Notes under the pieces: generated by a model
Told to the model about the DNA's origin: nothing
Seen by the model: only the letters and a program-made list of their open reading frames with translations
The model's database searches: none
Translations under genes and position numbers: made by a program
Assembly: GCF_900660605.1 (NCBI RefSeq)
Contig: NZ_LR215024.1
Span: 62,001-126,000, forward strand
Length of the DNA stretch: 64,000 nt
Direction: 5' to 3'
Source of the DNA: Mycoplasmopsis glycophila
GTDB lineage: Bacteria > Bacillota_I > Bacilli_A > Mycoplasmatales > Metamycoplasmataceae
Part shown: positions 44,459-54,616 of the stretch, one piece after another
Position numbering within the stretch: the stretch's first letter is position 1
Layout of the letters: every line of letters begins with the position of its first letter

Positions 44459-46001
44459 ACTAATTTGAAAAGACAAAAAAATGTTTTTTACAACAATACT
44501 TTTACGTATTGTTACCTCAATTTTTAATGCTTTAGGACTTTGATTCTTTTTTAAGGCATTAGAATCTTTAAGTCAAACAAACAGCGACATTAAACAAAGT
44601 CTTTTTTATATTCTTGGATTTTTACTAGTGCAAATTTTAGATATAGCGCTTGAAATTCAAAATCAAAAGAGATTTTTAAAGCTTATTTATCTAACTCAAA
44701 ATAACTTAAGAATTTCATTTATGGAAAAATACAAAGAGTTTCACCCCCGTGAATTTCAAACTCGTAAGCCAGAAATATTTCTGAATAATTTAGAAACTGA
44801 TTCGATGTATTTAGCTCAATATTCGCTTGTTTATGTAGTATTTTTCGGAAGCTTCTTTAATCTAATTGCATTTTCATTCTTATACGCTTATTTATCTTGA
44901 GCAATAATTCTTTTACTTTGAGGAATTTCAATTGTTAAGTTACTTTTAAACTTTTTAGGAATGATGTTAAGAGCGAAAAAGAACGTTCAAATTGTGTCTT
45001 TACGCGAATCTAGATATGTGAAAGTTTCTAACTTCATTAGAAATGCATTTGCTTTCTTATTTGGAAATAGAACAGAATTAATTGTCTCAATTATTGCTAA
45101 TGATGTAAATCAAAACTATAGAAGAAAGCTCGGTTATAACTTGACAAAGGATTTGATTGATTTTGTCTCTCTTTTGATCGAAGTGCTTCAAGTTGTGATT
45201 TGTTTTGTTGTTGGTTTTACATTGTTTTATAACAATAAAATAGATTTAGCTATTTTAATACTTTTCTTAAGTAACTTTAAAAGCTTTGATGACAACTTCC
45301 AATTTCTTCTTTCGATGGTTGAAGGGGTGTCCACAATTAGACAATATAACAAAAAAGTTAATAACTTCTTTAATCAATTTGAAAAAGGAAAACTTGTACC
45401 ACAAGTAGAATTTGCATCTCTTAAAGTGTCAAATTTAAACTTCAAATATGATAATAAAACAATCTTTGATAATTTCGATTATCTTTTAGAAAAGGGTAAA
45501 AAATACCTAGTTATAGGCGAAAGTGGAAGCGGGAAAACCACTCTTATTAACATTTTGAATAACAATATTTATAATTACACTGGTGATGTTTTCTTAAATG
45601 ATTACAAAATTCAAAAAGAAGATAATTTATCTGCTAACATTGGTTTTCTAACTTCTGCAATTACTTTACCAAGCGAAATTGATTCAGATTTTTGAGATCT
45701 TGAAAACAATAAGGCGCTTGCTGAAATTTTCGAAATTGATTTTATTGATTTTAATAAAACAACTAAAACAGATAATTTATCTTTAGGTCAAAAACAAAGA
45801 ATTTTATTATTTGATCTCTTTAAACACCAAAGATCACTTTATATTCTGGATGAATCATTAAGCAACATTGATAAAAGCCGTAGATATAAAATGCTTGATA
45901 AATTACTCGAAAGCGACAAAACAATACTCTTAATTTCTCACCACATACCAAACCATATTCATCATCAATTTGATCATATTTTAGATTTAAACCACAAATA
46001 G
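44445..46001 (+). CDS. ABC exporter half-transporter, subunit 2
   Basis: A 518-residue partner of the preceding protein with the same layout. The ATG at 44445 is preceded by GGAGGA and overlaps the upstream gene by 14 nt. Walker A GESGSGKT lies near 359, the signature is LSLGQKQRILLF (degenerate), Walker B is LYILDESLSNID, and switch His ISHH follows. The two proteins share the LSNID/ISNID wording after Walker B, which suggests an old duplication. Many TGA-Trp codons break it under the standard code. Confidence 0.88.
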
Positions 46002-46312
46002 TTGTCCAAAAAAGTTAATAAAACTTGCTGCTTTTTGATTCAAGGAGCAGTATTTTTATTTTCTTTATTTTAAACATAAAATCTTTAGGTTACATTTTTA
46101 GTTGATACTACTAATAGAAACAATAATAATACTATAGATTAATATATTCTTACTTATTAAGATTTTTCTTTTTTATGAATTAAGAAATCTTTAAATCGTT
46201 TCTTTCTAATGCTCGTGACTTTGTAATAATCGATTTTAGTTAGCTAACTTTTGATTAAATAAAATAATTAAGTAATATAATTTACTTACTAAAAATTAAC
46301 GAGGTAGCGAGT
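46002..46312. other. Gene-free gap before the LicA-like kinase
   Basis: No protein gene or RNA was found. Apart from the terminator, the gap holds a 12-nt perfect palindrome AGTTAGCTAACT (46240-46251) upstream of the kinase gene, which could be an operator. TATAAT-like sequences occur near 46275. The rest is AT-rich and unremarkable. Confidence 0.3.
46028..46058 (+). terminator. Weak intrinsic terminator after the ABC exporter operon
   Basis: CTGCT and AGCAG arms with a loop of about 13 nt are followed by TATTTTTATTTT. Confidence 0.5.
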
Positions 46313-47059
46313 ATGAAAACTAAAATTACAATTGGACACACAAATAACTCTTATAAAGACAATAATGTTTTTTTTCAAGAAAAAAAACAAAATGAATTTA
46401 ATCACAAATTAGATTATAGCCTTCTCGAAGAATTCGATTTTGTACCTAAATTAATTCATAATGATGATAATTCAGTTTCATGAGAATGAATTGATAGCAA
46501 ACCACTTGAATTCACAAATGATATTCTTATTCAAATAGCAAATAATTTCAAAACCTTACATGATTCAAATTTAGATTTTCCAAAGAGAAACATCGCTTCT
46601 CGCGTCAAAACATATCGTAAAATTCTAAAAGAAAAAAACATTAATATTGATGTTTTAAATGAATATTTCAAAAGAATTAATTTAATACTTAAAAATAGCG
46701 AAAATAATAGACCCTTACACAATGATTTATATGCTGCAAATATTTTAGTGGACAAAAACAACAAAGTTTATTTTATCGACTGAGAATATGCTTCAATGGG
46801 TGATAAACACTTTGATTTAGCTTACTTTATTTGTGGTAGTTTTTTAACAAAAGAACAAGAAGAAGTGTTTTTAAATGCTTATGATACATATTGAGAAGAA
46901 TATTTAATTCAGCAAAAAATTCTTGTCTACTACCTTGTTATTTTATGAGTCAATGCACAAGAAGTTAAACCTTTTGATGATATGCCTTCAATTCTTAAAC
47001 TTAAAGAAACAGTTAAAGAATACGAATACAAAAAAGCAAATAATTTATTTAGAAGATAA
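46313..47059 (+). CDS. LicA-like choline/aminoglycoside kinase family protein
   Basis: A 248-residue kinase-like protein. The N-terminus MKTKITIGHTNNSYKDNN resembles the nucleotide loop of choline kinases (GxTNxxY). Catalytic motifs are LHNDLYAANIL near 142 (Brenner-type HxDxxxxN) and YFIDWEYASMGDKHFDLAYF near 158 with the metal Asp. Expected reaction: ATP-dependent phosphorylation of a small hydroxyl substrate such as choline, ethanolamine or an aminoglycoside. Six TGA-Trp codons split the frame under the standard code. The Shine-Dalgarno GAGGTAG is weak. No nucleotidyltransferase partner is adjacent. Confidence 0.8.
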
Positions 47060-47069
47060 TACATAAGGA

Positions 47070-47098
47070 GAGCTCGCTTAAAGTTGCTCTTTTTTATA
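47070..47098 (+). terminator. Intrinsic terminator after the LicA-like gene
   Basis: GAGAGC and GCTCTT arms with a 12-nt loop are followed by TTTTT. Confidence 0.6.
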
Positions 47099-47139
47099 TA
47101 AAAAAATTAAAATAAAATAACGTTTTCTCAATTTTTCTT

Positions 47140-47201
47140 TATAATATATACACTATGTGTAAAGCACTACTGCTTGACACCTAAATTTAAAAGGAGAAAA
47201 A
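47140..47201 (+). promoter_or_regulatory. Promoter and leader of rpsP-trmD-rplS
   Basis: TATAAT at 47140-47145 gives a leader of about 50 nt, and AAAGGAGAAAA precedes ATG 47202. TTGACA at 47174-47179 lies downstream of that -10 and has no good -10 of its own before the gene. Confidence 0.55.
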
Positions 47202-47450
47202 ATGGTAAAAATTAGATTAAAAAGAATGGGAAGCAAATTTAGACCTGTTTACAAAATCGTTGCTGCTGATGCTAGAGCACCACGTGACGGTAAATTTATC
47301 GAAGCACTTGGACACTACAATCCATCTACAAAAGAACTTGTTTTAAACAAAGAACAAACTGCAAAATGACTTAAAGAAGGTGCACAACCAACTGTAACTG
47401 TGGCTAACTTATTCAGAGCAAACAAATTAACTGAAGAACTTAAAAAATAA
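47202..47450 (+). CDS. rpsP: Ribosomal protein S16
   Basis: An 82-residue small-subunit protein with the S16 signature: [33 protein letters not shown] (read in pieces), then the LGHYNP motif and a C-terminal LF..NKLTEEL. The TAA overlaps the trmD ATG. In most bacteria rimM lies between rpsP and trmD; here it is absent from this operon. Confidence 0.97.
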
Positions 47451-48133
47451 TGAGAATCAACTTTCTAACCTTATTCCCGAATTATTATGAGCCATTTATC
47501 AATGAAAGTATTATTGATAAAGCAAGACAAAAAGGGCTTATAGAGTTTGAAATTATTGATTTTAGAGATTTTAGTACTAATAAACATCACAAAGTTGATG
47601 ACGAGATTTATGGTGGCGGACACGGTTTGCTTTTACAAGTGGAACCAATTGATCTAGCTTTAGAGTCTCTAAAAGACAAAGCAGGAATTAAAATTCTTGT
47701 TTCGCCTCAAGGTAAAAAATTTACACAAGAAATAGCTCAAGAATTAGCTTCATACAAAGAAATCACATTTATTTCAGGTCGTTATGAAGGTTTTGATGAA
47801 AGAGTTGTTGAACTAGTTGATTTAGAATTATCTATTGGAGACTATGTTTTAACAGGTGGTGAATTACCTTCAATGGTTATGGCAGATGCCATAATTAGAT
47901 TGTTACCCGGAGTAATTAAGGAAGAATCACATCAATATGATTCATTCCAAGGGATAGGTTTACTTGATTATCCTCAGTACACTAGACCAAGAGAATATAA
48001 AGGAATGAAAGTTCCAGAAGTTCTATTTAGTGGAAATCATAAGGAAATACAAGAATGAAAAGATAAGGCGCAATGAGAAAAAACTCTCAAAAATCGCCCA
48101 GACATCATTGAAAGGATTAAAAATGAGAAATAG
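47450..48133 (+). CDS. trmD: tRNA (guanine-N1)-methyltransferase
   Basis: A 227-residue SPOUT enzyme that methylates G37 of tRNAs using S-adenosylmethionine. Motifs include [12 protein letters not shown], the [13 protein letters not shown] loop, [12 protein letters not shown] and [20 protein letters not shown], the knot region. Two TGA-Trp codons lie near the C-terminus (48056-48058 and 48074-48076), and reading through them adds the last 25 residues before the TAG at 48131. It overlaps rpsP by one base and rplS by 11. Confidence 0.97.
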
Positions 48134-48479
48134 ATTATTAGAAGTTGTTGAAAAGTCACAATTACGTTCAGACTTACCAGAGTTCCAAACAGGAGATAAC
48201 GTTAAAGTTCACGTTCGTATTCGTGAAGGTGAAAAAGAACGTATCCAAATTTTCGAGGGATTAGTTATCTCTAAAAAAGAATCAGGAACAAGAGAATCAT
48301 TTACAGTTAGAAAAATGTCATATGGAATTGGTGTTGAAAGAACTTTCCCAGTTAATTCACCATTAATTGCACACATCGAAGTTGTTCGTTCAAACAAAGT
48401 ACGTAGAAAAAGATTATTCTTCATGAGAGACCGTAAAGGTAAAAGTGCTCGTCTTAAAGAAATCAAAAGAACAAAATAA
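48123..48479 (+). CDS. rplS: Ribosomal protein L19
   Basis: A 118-residue large-subunit protein. [33 protein letters not shown] (in pieces), the [32 protein letters not shown] stretch and [12 protein letters not shown] match L19 across its length. ATG 48123 was chosen because AAAGGAT precedes it and the protein starts as the family does; an open frame further upstream belongs to trmD's overlap. A strong terminator follows. Confidence 0.97.
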   Translation: MRNRLLEVVEKSQLRSDLPEFQTGDNVKVHVRIREGEKERIQIFEGLVISKKESGTRESFTVRKMSYGIGVERTFPVNSPLIAHIEVVRSNKVRRKRLFFMRDRKGKSARLKEIKRTK

Positions 48480-48503
48480 TTTTTCTTCCATTATCTTCAA
48501 AAA

Positions 48504-48558
48504 GAAACCGATGCTTAAATATGTTCAGTCATTATTTTGCATTGGTTTATTTTTTTAT
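48504..48558 (+). terminator. Intrinsic terminator of rpsP-trmD-rplS
   Basis: AAACCGATGC and GCATTGGTTT (one G-U) enclose a long loop and are followed by ATTTTTTT. Confidence 0.75.
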
Positions 48559-48616
48559 TTTAAAAATCATAATTTGTATAATTTATATATAAAAGAATAA
48601 ATTTAAAGGAATTTAT

Positions 48617-49303
48617 ATGAAATATACATTAAAAGATTACGATTTAGTTTTAAAAGAATTAATAGAAGAATTAAAAAAAGATGGTATTAACTTAACAAAA
48701 CATAATAATGATGGAAGAATTAACTCTATTTATAATGAAGAAGAGGTTATCAAAGAAATATTAAGAATTTATAAAAACATACCTATATTCAAAGAAAAAG
48801 CTTTGAGTATTGAAAAGCAACCAAGACCTAGATGATGATATGATATTTTAATCAAGGATAATCAAAACAATTTTTATTGTCCTATTAATATTAAAATAAG
48901 TGATTTTTCTAATTCGGCATCAGATAATATTAGTTCTAAAGAAGGTTTATATTTCTCTTTAACTGGTACATCTAACGAAACTATTATAAATTGAAGTAAA
49001 TATTTCCAATCATTAAGTGAAAATATAAAAGAAACTAATACAGATTATTTCTTTATTGTTTTCAATAAAAATGATAGAAGAGATATTATATTTAACTCTA
49101 TGAGAAGGTTAAAAAAACTAACTCCAAACGGAAATAATTTACCTTTTCAGTGCAAATGAATAGAAAACAGAGAAATAGAAACAAGAACATTTCAAGAAGC
49201 TAAAGAGTTTTTAATCAACAATTTATATAAGTCAATAAAAAAACGAGCCCAAATTAAAGAAGAATTTGAGACCGTTTTTATAAATTTAGACGAGAGCACT
49301 TAA
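48617..49303 (+). CDS. Type II restriction endonuclease candidate
   Basis: A 228-residue protein. The middle reads WWYDILIKDNQNN, then YCPINIKISDFSNSASDN, then SSKEGLYFSLTG. An Asp followed about 14 residues later by IxIK resembles the PD-(D/E)xK nuclease core, and the K-x-S...ADN...GLYxxLTG wording occurs in type II endonucleases I have seen. The call depends on that and on the convergent N6-adenine methyltransferase gene, whose end overlaps by 18 nt. The Shine-Dalgarno is AAAGGAA. Recognition sequence unknown; a solitary nuclease-like protein remains possible. Confidence 0.68.
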
Positions 49304-50308
49304 TATACTTTGTGAAAAATGAAATCTGCCATCTCTTAATATTCCCATTTTTTCTCAATTAATTGTATTTAATTTTTTGACAATATTTAAAGCATTACCT
49401 TTATCACAATTAACAAATAAGCATAAAACAGAAGCGTCATAATTAATAAATTCATTTTTATTTTGATATTCTAGAATATAAAATGGATTTTTACTTCTGG
49501 TTTTACAATTGACAAAAATTTGATAAGTAAATCTTTTAGGAGGTTTAGGAACGGGTCTAATTCATTTTTTTGGTTCATAAACAATATTTTTTAATTTTTT
49601 GGTTCTTTCTGTAGAAGAAATCACAAATGGTACATTGCCATTTCTGATATTTGAATTAAAACCCGAAGCTCCGCCGACTTTAATAATAATTTCTTCTATC
49701 AACTCTGGTTTTTCTCCAAATAAAATTTTTCCATTAGAAAAAAAGTAATTAATTTTATCTTTATGATTTATTGTTTTTATTATCTTGATAATGGCAGTAG
49801 GTACAGATGCGTTTTCTCAAATATTTTCAGGCACCATCTCAAAATGAGTTATAGAGAAATTATTATAAATAATTTCGTTGAGTTTTTTAGAACTAGAATT
49901 TGTAAAAACAGATGCCGGAACTATTCAAATTAATTCTCCATTTTCATTTAATTCATTAAGTGCTTTTTCTAAAAAATAAAGATATAAATTAGGTTTGTAA
50001 ATTAATACAGAATTTTCCGGCTTATCTGTTATGTTTTTAAAATCTACATAAGGAGGATTGCCAATATTAATATCTGGATGATAATTAGTATCAAAATATG
50101 AAGCTATAACGGCATTTTTGTGAGCGATTTTTTCATCTATTTCTACACCTATTACATTTTCATATTTTTTTATTAATTTTTTATAAAAATTTCCCGAACC
50201 CGAGCTAGGTTCTAAAACTAAATTAGGTTTTTTTATAGAAATTAAATTGATCATTTTATCAACAATAAAATCAGGAGTAAACACTTGGCCTAAAAATTTT
50301 TTATTCAT
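49286..50308 (-). CDS. N6-adenine DNA methyltransferase (type II, gamma-like)
   Basis: A 340-residue methyltransferase. The S-adenosylmethionine motif I LVLEPSSGSGNFYKKL lies near 32-47 and the catalytic motif IV NIGNPPYVDF near 80-90, in the order typical of gamma-class N6-adenine enzymes. The C-terminal part (WEKMGILRDGRFHFSQSIL) resembles the target-recognition end of such enzymes. It starts MNKKFLGQVFTPDFIVDKM, the usual QxxTP motif X. GGGGGTAGG precedes ATG. It is convergent with and overlaps the endonuclease candidate, so it probably protects the host from that nuclease. Confidence 0.9.
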
Positions 50309-50653
50309 ATCCTACCCCCTTTTTTTTAAAAAAATTTCATAATATTGCGTTCAATTACTTTCATTTTTTTCATCAGATATATTATTGAATTAAACACAAA
50401 ATTAATAAAAAGAAACATAAATAGTTAATTTCGAAAAATTATATTTATGTTTCGTAACCTGAAACTACAAAATAATTATAGCATCAAAGTTTTTATAAGT
50501 TTTTAACTCTCTAAAATTTTATTTTTTTATGAAAATTTGTATATTTTTAAAATTAAAAACATCAAAAAACTCATTTAATTAATGCAAATAAATTGCTAAC
50601 AGTCTAATGTTCAAACAATTAATTTTATCTAAATGCTTATTCCTAAATAGAAT
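50309..50653. other. Gene-free gap between the methyltransferase and ligA
   Basis: No gene was seen in 345 nt. It holds a long inverted repeat (listed separately) and AT-rich sequence that must include the methyltransferase promoter. Confidence 0.4.
50404..50453 (-). terminator. Inverted repeat, probable ligA terminator
   Basis: Perfect 12-nt arms GAAACATAAATA (50412-50423) and TATTTATGTTTC (50442-50453) are 18 nt apart. On the minus strand the second arm is followed by TTTTTATT. It lies 200 nt past the ligA stop and could instead be an operator for the methyltransferase. Confidence 0.5.
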
Positions 50654-52645
50654 TTATTTTGGTGTTAATAATTTATTTAGTTCTTCTTCATTAATAACAT
50701 TGACGCCTATTTTTTGAGCTTTGTCAAGTTTACTTCCGGCATTTTCTCCAGCTAGAAGATAATTTACATTTTTAGAAACAGCACTTGCAACTTTACCGCC
50801 GTTTTGCTCAATTAGATTTTTAAAGTAATCTCTGGTTTTAGACAGTGTTCCTGTAATTACAAAGACTAAACCAGAAAACAATTCACTTTCGTTTTTCTTG
50901 TTTTGTTTATAAACTAAAACTTCGTCTAATCTTACTAATATTTCTTGATTTTTTGGATTTGAGACATATTCACGTAGTGAATCAATTATTTTTGGGCCAA
51001 TTGTGTTAATTTCACTTAAGGTTTCAAAATCTAGATTAATTAAATCAGAGAGTTTATTAATTTTTTGAGCAATTATTTCAGCAATTTGTGCACCAATATG
51101 TTTTATACCTAATGCAAAAAGGGCTTTGTATAAGAAAATTTCTTTTGAAGCTTCAATGCTATTTAAAATGTTATCTGTTTTTTTCTCTTTATAACTTGGT
51201 AACTGAATAATTTGATCTTTATATTTAAAAAGTTCAAAGACACTCGGAATATCACTTAAAAATCCAAGTTCAAAGAATGTGCGAATATTTGATTCACCAA
51301 GAGTTAAAATATTCATTGCTGGACGAGAAACAAAGTGAATCAAGTTTTTAATTTGTTTTTCACTACATTCATCGTTCATACAAAATTGATCAACATTATC
51401 ATCTATTTCAATAAGTAAGCTACCGCAACTAACGCAATTTAAAACTTTTGGAAAGATAGAGTTAGAATTTTTCTTAACCAAACCGATAATTTTAGGAATG
51501 ATTTCGCCACTTTTTATTACTTTAACTTCGTCACCTAAATTAATATTCATAGTGTCAATAAAATCATAATTATGTAATGTCGCATTACGTACTATTGTTT
51601 GATTTAAGGAAACTGGTTCTAATTCTGCTACGTAAGTAATTTTGCCAGTACGGCCAACTGTTGTTTTAATATTTATAATTGTTGAAATTGCTTCTTCAGT
51701 TTCGTATTTAAAAGCAATTGCGTATCTTGGAAATTTAGCTGTTGCTCCTAAACTATCTCACATAGTTACATTGTCTAGTTTAATAACAAAACCATCACAA
51801 TCAAATTCAAAGTTATTTTTGATCGCTTTAAATTCTTCTATTTTCCTTAAGATAAATTCACGATCGGAAGAAATAAAAGAATAAGGATTAACATTAAAGT
51901 GATTCTTTTTTAAGAAATCAAGTGCTTCTTTTTGGGTTTTTAAATTGTGCTCAATCGGACTTACAATATCATATAAAATAGCATCAAGTTTTCTTTCTTT
52001 TACTATTTCAGGATCAAGTTGTCTTAACGTCCCGCTTGCCGCATTTCTTGGGTTAGCAAATGTTTTTTGATCTTTTGCAGCTAGCTGCTTATTAAGCTCT
52101 TCAAAACGGGTTTTTGGTAAGAAAACTTCTCCACGAATTTCTATTTTAGAAAGATAATTAATTTTTTTGGGAATAGTTTGAATTTGATAAATATTTTCAG
52201 TGACATCTTCTCCAATTACACCATCTCCTCTTGTAACAGCTTTTTCTAAAACACCATTATTATAGTGAAGCGCAATTGATAAACCGTCAATTTTTGGCTC
52301 AAGGCTATAGCTTAAATTATTATCATTTAAAGCTTTAGATGTGTTATCAAAGAATCTACCCACTTCATCTAAACTATAAGCTTTAGCAAGCGAAAGCATT
52401 GGTTTTTCATGAGTGTATTTAGCGAATTTATTTTCAGCAAAACCGCCAACACTCAATGTCGGCGAATTAGCCAAGATAAAACGAGGAAACTGTTTTTCCA
52501 ACTCTTCTAATTCAAGGAGCGCTTCGTCATACTCCTGGTCGCTAACAGAAGGGTTATTTTCGACGTAGTATTCCTTGTTTCATTTGTTGATTAAGTTAGT
52601 GAGTGATTCGATCTTTTTTTGAATTTTCTCTTGTTGTGATGACAT
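50654..52645 (-). CDS. ligA: NAD-dependent DNA ligase LigA
   Basis: A 663-residue ligase that seals nicks in replication and repair. The adenylation site Lys is in EPKIDGLS near 117 (KxDG). NPRNAASGTLRQLD and the OB-fold segment with GEIIPKI follow. A four-Cys zinc finger (CVSCG...CMNDEC) lies near 406-430, then helix-hairpin-helix repeats. A C-terminal BRCT domain near 588-660 contains FSGLVFVITGTLSKTRDYF. TGA-Trp codons include 51758-51760. TATAAT lies 9 nt before ATG with no Shine-Dalgarno, so the leader is 2-3 nt at most. Confidence 0.97.
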
Positions 52646-52708
52646 AGTAATTTAATTATAAACACAAATTTTATTTTGTTAATAAAGTCCTTTCTTTTTG
52701 ATTAAAAA

Positions 52709-52744
52709 TAGGACTAAAAAAGCACAACTACTAATGTTGTGCTC
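52709..52744 (-). terminator. Intrinsic terminator of the ytpR-tyrS operon
   Basis: AGCACAAC-attagta-GTTGTGCT on the minus strand is followed by TTTTT. Confidence 0.88.
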
Positions 52745-52752
52745 TCTGTAGA

Positions 52753-53985
52753 TTATTTAATTTTAATGCAGTAAACGTTTTTCTTACCAACATGCAAGAT
52801 TGCATACTTGTTTTCAAATAAATCTGATTGTAAATTAAAGTCTTCAGTAATTGGATTACCATTAATTTTTATTGATTTATTTTGCAAGAATTCTCTAGCT
52901 TCTCTTTTTGATTGAACGATTTTCTTTTCAATTAATTGTTCAATTAAATTTTGGTTTTGAGCAAGTTCGTAAGTGATAATTTGTTTTGCAATTTGTTCAA
53001 TATCTTCAAGTGAGTAAGAATCAAAGTTGACATTTTTATTGAATAAAAGTTCAGAAATTTTTTGAGCTAAATTAGCTTCTTTTTCGCCATGAATTTGTTT
53101 AATAACTTCATGAGCAAGCTCTTTTTGAGCTAATCTCAGTTGTGGCTGCTCTTCGTGCTTATCTAAAATTAATCTAATTCTAGCGATACTTAAGAAAGTT
53201 AATTGTTTAAGCAACTTTTCCATCTCGCTATCTGGTTGATTTACTAAAAATTGATACATTGAGTAAGGTTTGGTTAATTCTTTATCTAATCAAAGATTTC
53301 CTCCACCAGTTGATTTACCAAATTTATTTCCATTTGAATCAGTAAGTAAATTACTTGTTAAAGCAACGGCTTTATGGTTATCTCCAAAAATTGTAGAAAT
53401 CATTTCTAAACCTGTAGTAAGGTTTCCTCATTGATCTGATCCACCTAATTGAACACATACATTTTTTTCTTTATAAAGTGTTAAAAAGTCTCACCCTTGG
53501 ATTAAATTATATGAAAATTCTGTAAAACTAAGACCATTATCAATTCTAGTTGCAATACTATCTTTCGCAAGTAAGTAAGAAATATTGACAAGTTTTCCTA
53601 CATCACGTAAGAAGGTTAAAATGTTCATATCTTTATAAAATTCATAGTTATCAATTACTTCGAGACCAAATGATTCAAGTTGCTTTTTGATCTTGTTCTT
53701 GTTATTTAAAAGTGTTTCGTTATCTAATAATTTTCTTTCAGCTGCTTTAAAAGATGGATCACCAATCATACCGGTTGCACCACCTAAAATAGCGTAGACT
53801 TTTCAACCGTGATTTTTAAAACGAATTAAGTTAGCAATTTGAATGTAGTTACCAAGGTGTAAACTTGTAGCTGTTGGGTCAAAACCAATGTAGACACCTT
53901 CTTCTTTAGTAAGTGAATTGAACTTATCTTCGTTACTTATTTGTTTAAGTATTCCTCTTGCTTTTAAATCATTAAGTACGTTCAT
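52753..53985 (-). CDS. tyrS: Tyrosyl-tRNA synthetase
   Basis: A 410-residue class I synthetase. The nucleotide-binding HIGH-type motif reads SLHLGNYIQIANLIRF near 43. Tyr-binding residues fall in GGSDQWGNLTTG near 190-201, and the KMSKS-type loop is GNKFGKSTGGGNLW. A C-terminal S4-like RNA-binding segment contains SKREAREFLQNKSIKING. TGA-Trp codons split the frame three times. Its ATG overlaps the stop of the ytpR gene. Length matches the family. Confidence 0.97.
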
Positions 53986-54569
53986 TATAATTTAAATTCC
54001 TTCCCTAAATCGGTTTCATTACCAAAAATTAAGCCTTCTTGATTTTTACCAAGTGTTTTATAACTTACAATCATTCCGTCGCTTTTTTCATCCATAACCT
54101 TACCTGGAATAATTTTTTCTCCGCTAGCTACAGTAGCACCAGGAAGGGCTATTACTAACACTTTGCCTTCGGTTGAATCTAAAGTGTTTGTGACAATTTG
54201 TCTAACTTCATTTGCTTGCTCGTTTTCCATCACATTTAAGATGAATAATTTATCACTTTTTGGATGTTTTTCTCTCTTTGTGATTTTAACAAATTTGAAT
54301 TGAGGCACCACGTTTATTTGTAATCCTTGTTTATTTACAAAGTCAATTATTAATGCTTCTTGTTTATCATTAAGCACGAAAAAACCTTCGTTTTCTTCTA
54401 ATTGAAAAAGCTCTGGTTTGAGTATATTGATTGAGCCAACTTGATTTTTGTCATCATAAAAAATAACTGCTTCATCAGTTACTTTTTCATTCTTTGCATC
54501 GATCATTGAGTTGCAAAAAACTATTGAAATATTCTTAAAATGTTTGTTCAAATTACTAGCTACTAACAT
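53985..54569 (-). CDS. YtpR-family tRNA-binding domain protein
   Basis: A 194-residue protein with an OB-fold tRNA-binding (EMAP II/Arc1p type) domain in the C-terminal half: FKFVKITKREKHPKSDKLFILNV, QIVTNTLDSTEGKVLVIALPGA, SGEKIIPGKVM and SDGMIVSYKTLG. The same domain is appended to PheT; stand-alone YtpR proteins occur in Firmicutes and mollicutes. The gene overlaps tyrS by one base and probably acts with tRNA metabolism. TATAAT precedes ATG by 7 nt, another leaderless start, divergent from degV. Confidence 0.85.
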   Translation of the reverse strand: MLVASNLNKHFKNISIVFCNSMIDAKNEKVTDEAVIFYDDKNQVGSINILKPELFQLEENEGFFVLNDKQEALIIDFVNKQGLQINVVPQFKFVKITKREKHPKSDKLFILNVMENEQANEVRQIVTNTLDSTEGKVLVIALPGATVASGEKIIPGKVMDEKSDGMIVSYKTLGKNQEGLIFGNETDLGKEFKL

Positions 54570-54616
54570 GATATTAATTATATCTTAAATTGGGTATTTT
54601 GTAATATAATAAAACT
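54570..54616. promoter_or_regulatory. Divergent leaderless promoters of ytpR-tyrS and degV
   Basis: Only 47 nt separate the two start codons. TATAAT on the plus strand (54605-54610) ends 6 nt before the degV ATG. TATAAT on the minus strand (54577-54582) ends 7 nt before the ytpR ATG. Each promoter's -35 region must overlap the other's -10 zone. Confidence 0.55.

Noticed and set aside
50325-50345. C5T8 and A-run upstream of the adenine methyltransferase as a phase-variation tract
   Set aside because: The runs are short and the C run is part of the ribosome-binding site on the minus strand; there is no sign of a slippery reading frame.
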